From: Bacteroidia bacterium
Lineage (GTDB): Bacteria; Bacteroidota; Bacteroidia; Bacteroidales; BM520
DNA: 8,332 nucleotides
NCBI GenBank assembly: GCA_009930445.1
Contig: RZYD01000094.1
Span: 1 to 8,332, forward strand
Direction: 5' to 3'
The notes under the pieces are model-generated. The model was not told where the DNA came from. It made no database searches and worked only from the letters and a program-made list of their open reading frames with translations. Both the position numbers and the translations under genes were made by a program. The first letter of the stretch is position 1; the number at the start of each line of letters is the position of its first letter. Shown piece by piece: positions 6,055-8,332 of the stretch.

Positions 6055-6579
6055 GTGAATGTTCTGAATAATTTTGAAATCCCTTATAAAGGGTTATCGT
6101 TTGGTGTGCATGAATATGAATTCACCATTAACGATTCGTTCTTTGAAGCAATTACGTATTCTGAAATAACCCAGGGGCAATTAATTTGCACCATCCTTCT
6201 GGATAATAATCCGGGGATGATGCAACTTGAATTTACAATTCGTGGTACGGTTAAACTCATTTGCGACCGATGCGTGGAAGAATTTGACTACCCCATCGAA
6301 TGCCACGAAATTTTGATTGTGAAAACGGGCCCGGAAACCAAAGAAGAAAGCGATGAAGTAATCATAATCGCCCACAACGAAACAAAACTCGTACTTTGGC
6401 AATACATTTATGAATACATCAGTTTACAGGTTCCGTACCGGAAAGTTCATCCCGACGATGAAAACGGAAACAGCACCTGCAATCCGGAGCAAATTGAACG
6501 CATCGTGAAACTGAGTTCAACCAGCGATACTGACCCCCGCTGGGATGCACTAAGGAATATACAACTGGATAACGATTAA
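6055..6579 (+). CDS. yceD: DUF177/YceD family protein (linked to 23S rRNA and large-subunit biogenesis)
   Basis: The product has 174 residues and belongs to the YceD/DUF177 family, implicated in 23S rRNA accumulation in bacteria and plant plastids and almost always encoded just upstream of rpmF, as here (29 bases). The N-end MNVLNNFEIPYKGL has the M-x-x-L-x-x-F-x-I-P-x-x-G-L pattern I expect for Bacteroidota members. The conserved pair C70-D-R-C73 in LICDRCVEEF is present, with further cysteines at 83 and 142, and the C-terminal DPRWDALRNI (160-169) is a family signature. The frame remains open back to a TTG at 6022, but that TTG is the end of the -7 promoter element and would lie before the transcription start. 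A GTG at 6046 is possible. I prefer GTG 6055 because it aligns with the family N-terminus and has the purine-rich AAGAAAG about 8 bases upstream. Confidence 0.88.
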   Translation: MNVLNNFEIPYKGLSFGVHEYEFTINDSFFEAITYSEITQGQLICTILLDNNPGMMQLEFTIRGTVKLICDRCVEEFDYPIECHEILIVKTGPETKEESDEVIIIAHNETKLVLWQYIYEYISLQVPYRKVHPDDENGNSTCNPEQIERIVKLSSTSDTDPRWDALRNIQLDND

Positions 6580-6608
6580 GAGTATTAACCTATTTAAATA
6601 AGCTTACA

Positions 6609-6797
6609 ATGGCACATCCTAAACGGAAAATCTCAAAAACGCGCAGAGATAAAAGACGGACACATTACAAAGCAGAGGCACCTCAACTTGCTACCTGCCC
6701 AACAACCGGCGAAGTACACCAATACCACAGAGCGTACTGGGTGGATGGAAATATGTACTACAAAGGCCAAATTGTGATCGAAGCCACCGGGGAATAA
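6609..6797 (+). CDS. rpmF: 50S ribosomal protein bL32, zinc-independent form
   Basis: This 62-residue ribosomal protein is recognised by MAHPKRKISKTRRDKRRTHY at the N-end, a basic tail that penetrates the large subunit, and by AYWVDGNMYYKGQIVIE near the C-end. Zinc-binding bL32 carries two Cys pairs (CPNCG and a later CxxC); here the first is CPTTG with only C30, and the second is replaced by YWVDGN, so no zinc site is expected. That sequence is typical of Bacteroidota. It is probably co-transcribed with the YceD gene from the promoter at 5993-6024, as there is no promoter in the 29-base gap. A hairpin terminator follows at 6857-6900. The start is fixed by the universal MAHPK motif; no strong Shine-Dalgarno sequence precedes it. 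Confidence 0.97.
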   Translation: MAHPKRKISKTRRDKRRTHYKAEAPQLATCPTTGEVHQYHRAYWVDGNMYYKGQIVIEATGE

Positions 6798-6840
6798 TTT
6801 TCAGCTTTCCCCAATGTATAACCAACGCATCTATAATGCG
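6789..6840 (+). other. Two small hairpins at and after the rpmF stop codon
   Basis: GGGGAA (6789-6794) pairs with TTCCCC (6807-6812) across a 12-base loop that contains the rpmF stop codon. CGCAT (6826-6830) pairs with ATGCG (6836-6840) across CTATA. Neither is followed by a T-run. They may protect the 3' end of the short rpmF message or be chance; they are listed because a third, stronger hairpin follows. Confidence 0.3.
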
Positions 6841-6856
6841 GCGGAAAAATTATAAT

Positions 6857-6900
6857 AACCGGAATATCAATATATTGTGATACTCCGGTTTTATGTTTTT
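6857..6900 (+). terminator. Intrinsic terminator after rpmF
   Basis: A 13-base stem, AACCGGAATATCA (6857-6869) with TGATACTCCGGTT (6878-6890), has one A-C mismatch and an 8-base loop. It is followed by TTATGTTTTT. It should end the yceD-rpmF transcript and separate it from fabH, which begins 92 bases further on. Confidence 0.7.
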
Positions 6901-6966
6901 AAGGTTTTCAGTTTCTGAAAGCCGATTTTTCTTATCTATTATTACTGAAAAATTAATCATTAATTG

Positions 6967-6974
6967 TATTTTCG
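6967..6974 (+). promoter_or_regulatory. Possible -7 element for fabH
   Basis: TATTTTCG differs from TAnnTTTG at one position and stands 18 bases before the fabH ATG. The -33 region has only ACTG (6944-6947), 19 bases upstream. The preceding terminator implies that fabH needs a promoter here, but the match alone is modest. Confidence 0.4.
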
Positions 6975-6992
6975 CAGGCAAACTTTTAGCGT

Positions 6993-7994
6993 ATGACGAC
7001 TATTAAAGCAGCAATAACCGGTGTGGGTGCCTTTGTTCCTGAATACAGGCTCACCAATGCAGAACTCTCAAAAATGGTAGATACTACCGACGAGTGGATT
7101 ATGACACGGATTGGGATAAAAGAACGCAGGATCATCAAAGAAGCGGGAGAAGGTTCCTCGTTCGCGGGAGAGAAAGCGGTACGGCAACTGCTGGAGAAAA
7201 CACATACCGACCCCTCCGAAGTAGATGTACTAATTTGTGCAACAGTAACACCCGACATGCAGTTTCCGGCTACAGCCAATATTATCAGCGATAAGGTGGG
7301 CATCCGGAATGCTTTTAGTTTTGACCTGAATGCCGGATGTTCAGGCTTTCTGTACGCCCTGACCACAGCCAGTAAATACGTGGAATCAGGGGCATATAAA
7401 AAAGTAGTCGTAGTAGGTGCGGAGAAAATGTCGTCAATTGTTGACTATACCGATCGTTCTACCTGTTGTATCTTCGGAGATGGCGCCGGCGCCGTAATGC
7501 TCGAACCTTCGACCGACGAATTTGTTATAACTGATTCCCTTCTGCAGTCCGACGGGGTGGGTCGGGTTCACCTCCATCAAGTCGCTGGTGGAAGTGCAAA
7601 ACCATCCTCACATGAAACCGTGGAGGCACGGGAACACTTTATTTATCAGGAGGGACAACCGGTGTTTAAATGGGCGGTTTCGAAAATGGCCGATGTATCG
7701 CTGGAAGTGATGAGAAGAAATAATATCACACCGGAGTCACTGACCTGGTTGGTACCGCATCAGGCGAACCTGCGTATCATTGAAGCGGTAGCACGAAGAA
7801 TGGGCATAAAAAAAGAACAGGTTATGATTAACATTCAGCGCTATGGGAATACGACAGCAGCCACATTACCTCTCTGCCTTTGGGAATGGGAATCGCAACT
7901 AAAAAAAGGAGACAACCTGATACTCACCACCTTTGGGGCTGGTTTTACCTGGGGGGCCATTTATGTAAAATGGGCCTACAATACTGAGGCCTAA
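6993..7994 (+). CDS. fabH: Beta-ketoacyl-ACP synthase III (KASIII)
   Basis: The 333-residue FabH condenses an acyl-CoA primer (acetyl-CoA, or branched acyl-CoAs in many Bacteroidota) with malonyl-ACP to start type II fatty-acid synthesis in the cytoplasm. The complete catalytic triad is visible: Cys116 in DLNAGCSGF, His256 in VPHQAN and Asn286 in RYGNTTAAT. Other family marks are DEWIMTRIGIKERR (33-46), FGDGAGAV (161-168) and the C-terminal FGAGFTWGA (314-322). Length is normal. It follows yceD-rpmF, the usual neighbourhood, but plsX, often found between rpmF and fabH in other phyla, is absent. The 195-base gap contains a terminator, so regulation separate from rpmF is likely. The gene is convergent with the beta-barrel gene 44 bases downstream. 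The ATG gives the expected N-end (TTIKAAITGVGAFVPEY); primer specificity cannot be read from sequence by eye. Confidence 0.97.
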   Translation: MTTIKAAITGVGAFVPEYRLTNAELSKMVDTTDEWIMTRIGIKERRIIKEAGEGSSFAGEKAVRQLLEKTHTDPSEVDVLICATVTPDMQFPATANIISDKVGIRNAFSFDLNAGCSGFLYALTTASKYVESGAYKKVVVVGAEKMSSIVDYTDRSTCCIFGDGAGAVMLEPSTDEFVITDSLLQSDGVGRVHLHQVAGGSAKPSSHETVEAREHFIYQEGQPVFKWAVSKMADVSLEVMRRNNITPESLTWLVPHQANLRIIEAVARRMGIKKEQVMINIQRYGNTTAATLPLCLWEWESQLKKGDNLILTTFGAGFTWGAIYVKWAYNTEA

Positions 7995-8000
7995 CCTTGT

Positions 8001-8036
8001 AATAAAAAAAATTCAGGAAAACTCTTCGAAATTTCC
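8001..8036 (-). terminator. Possible weak terminator for the leftward beta-barrel gene
   Basis: On the minus strand GGAAA (8036-8032) pairs with TTTCC (8020-8016) over an 11-base loop. A few bases later comes a run of eight T (8011-8004). The stem has only five pairs, so this is tentative. It lies in the 44-base convergent gap and I see no competing structure for fabH. Confidence 0.33.
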
Positions 8037-8038
8037 AA

Positions 8039-8332
8039 TTATTCAAACCACCGACGCCCACGGGCAAAAAAGGTGTAATGAAGCGTAAAACTTAATACCT
8101 CATTCAATTGTCCACGGTTAAGAAAAGTCTGGGCATTCCCGGCATGTGGCCTTACTGGAGTAAGAAAAACAGTATTTGAATACCTGACATTCAACTCCCA
8201 GTTAAGCAGAAACCGAAGACTCAGCCCGAAATCCAGTCCAAAATCAAAAAAATTGAATTTTCCACCGTATACCTCATCATTAATATACCCATTCGACATT
8301 TCGTAGCTATCGAGCAAAAGCCCGACACTCGG
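8039..8332 (-). CDS. Outer-membrane beta-barrel protein (OMP_b-brl/PorT-like), C-terminal fragment
   Basis: The last 97 codons of a leftward gene are present; its start lies beyond the right edge, since the frame stays open to base 8332 without a required start. The sequence alternates polar and hydrophobic residues in strand-sized pieces with turns between them: FNFFDFGLDFGLSLRFLL, WELNVRYSNTVFLTPV and NEVLSFTLHYTFF. The last is an aromatic-rich closing strand followed by ARGRRWFE and the stop. This fits the C-end of the Bacteroidota outer-membrane beta-barrel family that databases often label 'PorT family'. True PorT of the type IX secretion system is one member only, and this fragment cannot show membership of that pathway. 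Signal peptide and strand number cannot be assessed. It is convergent with fabH, so there is no functional link from context. Confidence 0.72.
   Translation of the reverse strand, partial: PSVGLLLDSYEMSNGYINDEVYGGKFNFFDFGLDFGLSLRFLLNWELNVRYSNTVFLTPVRPHAGNAQTFLNRGQLNEVLSFTLHYTFFARGRRWFE

Noticed and set aside
8039..8332. Assignment as PorT of the type IX secretion system
   Set aside because: Only the last 97 residues are visible and generic beta-barrel proteins of this phylum look alike; no other type IX gene is in the window.

Overview
The window looks like a chromosomal segment of a Bacteroidota bacterium, most likely in or near Bacteroidales/Marinilabiliales. This rests on four things: a DUF4270 lipoprotein; the short, phylum-typical 'glycogen/starch synthase' protein that has only the N-terminal GT5 domain; a bL32 with the Bacteroidota-style CPTTG sequence and a single cysteine; and repeated matches to the Bacteroidota promoter -7 element TAnnTTTG with weak or absent Shine-Dalgarno sequences. 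There is no sign of mobile DNA, CRISPR, tRNA or rRNA.

Left block (1-2382, minus strand, read from right to left): a degenerate GT5-domain protein, then a DUF4270 lipoprotein, then glmS, which runs off the left edge. The spacings are short (43 and 15 bases). A TATCTTTG box stands in front of each of the first two genes, while glmS has no promoter of its own in the gap and probably depends on read-through. The block links hexosamine supply (glmS) with an outer-membrane lipoprotein of unknown role and a probably non-catalytic glycosyltransferase relative.

Centre (2383-5968): a 352-base divergent intergenic region, then a 1077-residue plus-strand gene. This is the most notable item. One polypeptide carries, in order, a plant-type [2Fe-2S] domain, an FAD/NAD(P) pyridine-nucleotide-disulfide-type oxidoreductase domain, a two-cluster ferredoxin segment, a BFD-like [2Fe-2S] domain and a D-amino-acid-oxidase-type FAD domain. 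These are the parts of HcnABC (hydrogen cyanide synthase), OoxAB/NoxAB and archaeal proline dehydrogenase complexes, normally spread over two to four subunits. It is probably an amino- or imino-acid dehydrogenase, but nothing nearby reveals the substrate.

Right block (5969-7994, plus strand): a strong promoter (TTTG-N20-TACCTTTG), a DUF177/YceD protein, rpmF (bL32), a clear terminator hairpin, then fabH. This is the widespread ribosome-plus-fatty-acid-initiation neighbourhood, here without plsX between rpmF and fabH. The promoter shows that the longest reading frame of the YceD gene starts too early; the start is moved to a GTG at 6055.

Right edge (8039-8332, minus strand): the C-terminal part of an outer-membrane beta-barrel protein, convergent with fabH and cut by the window end. 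Apart from the fusion oxidoreductase, this is ordinary core chromosome.
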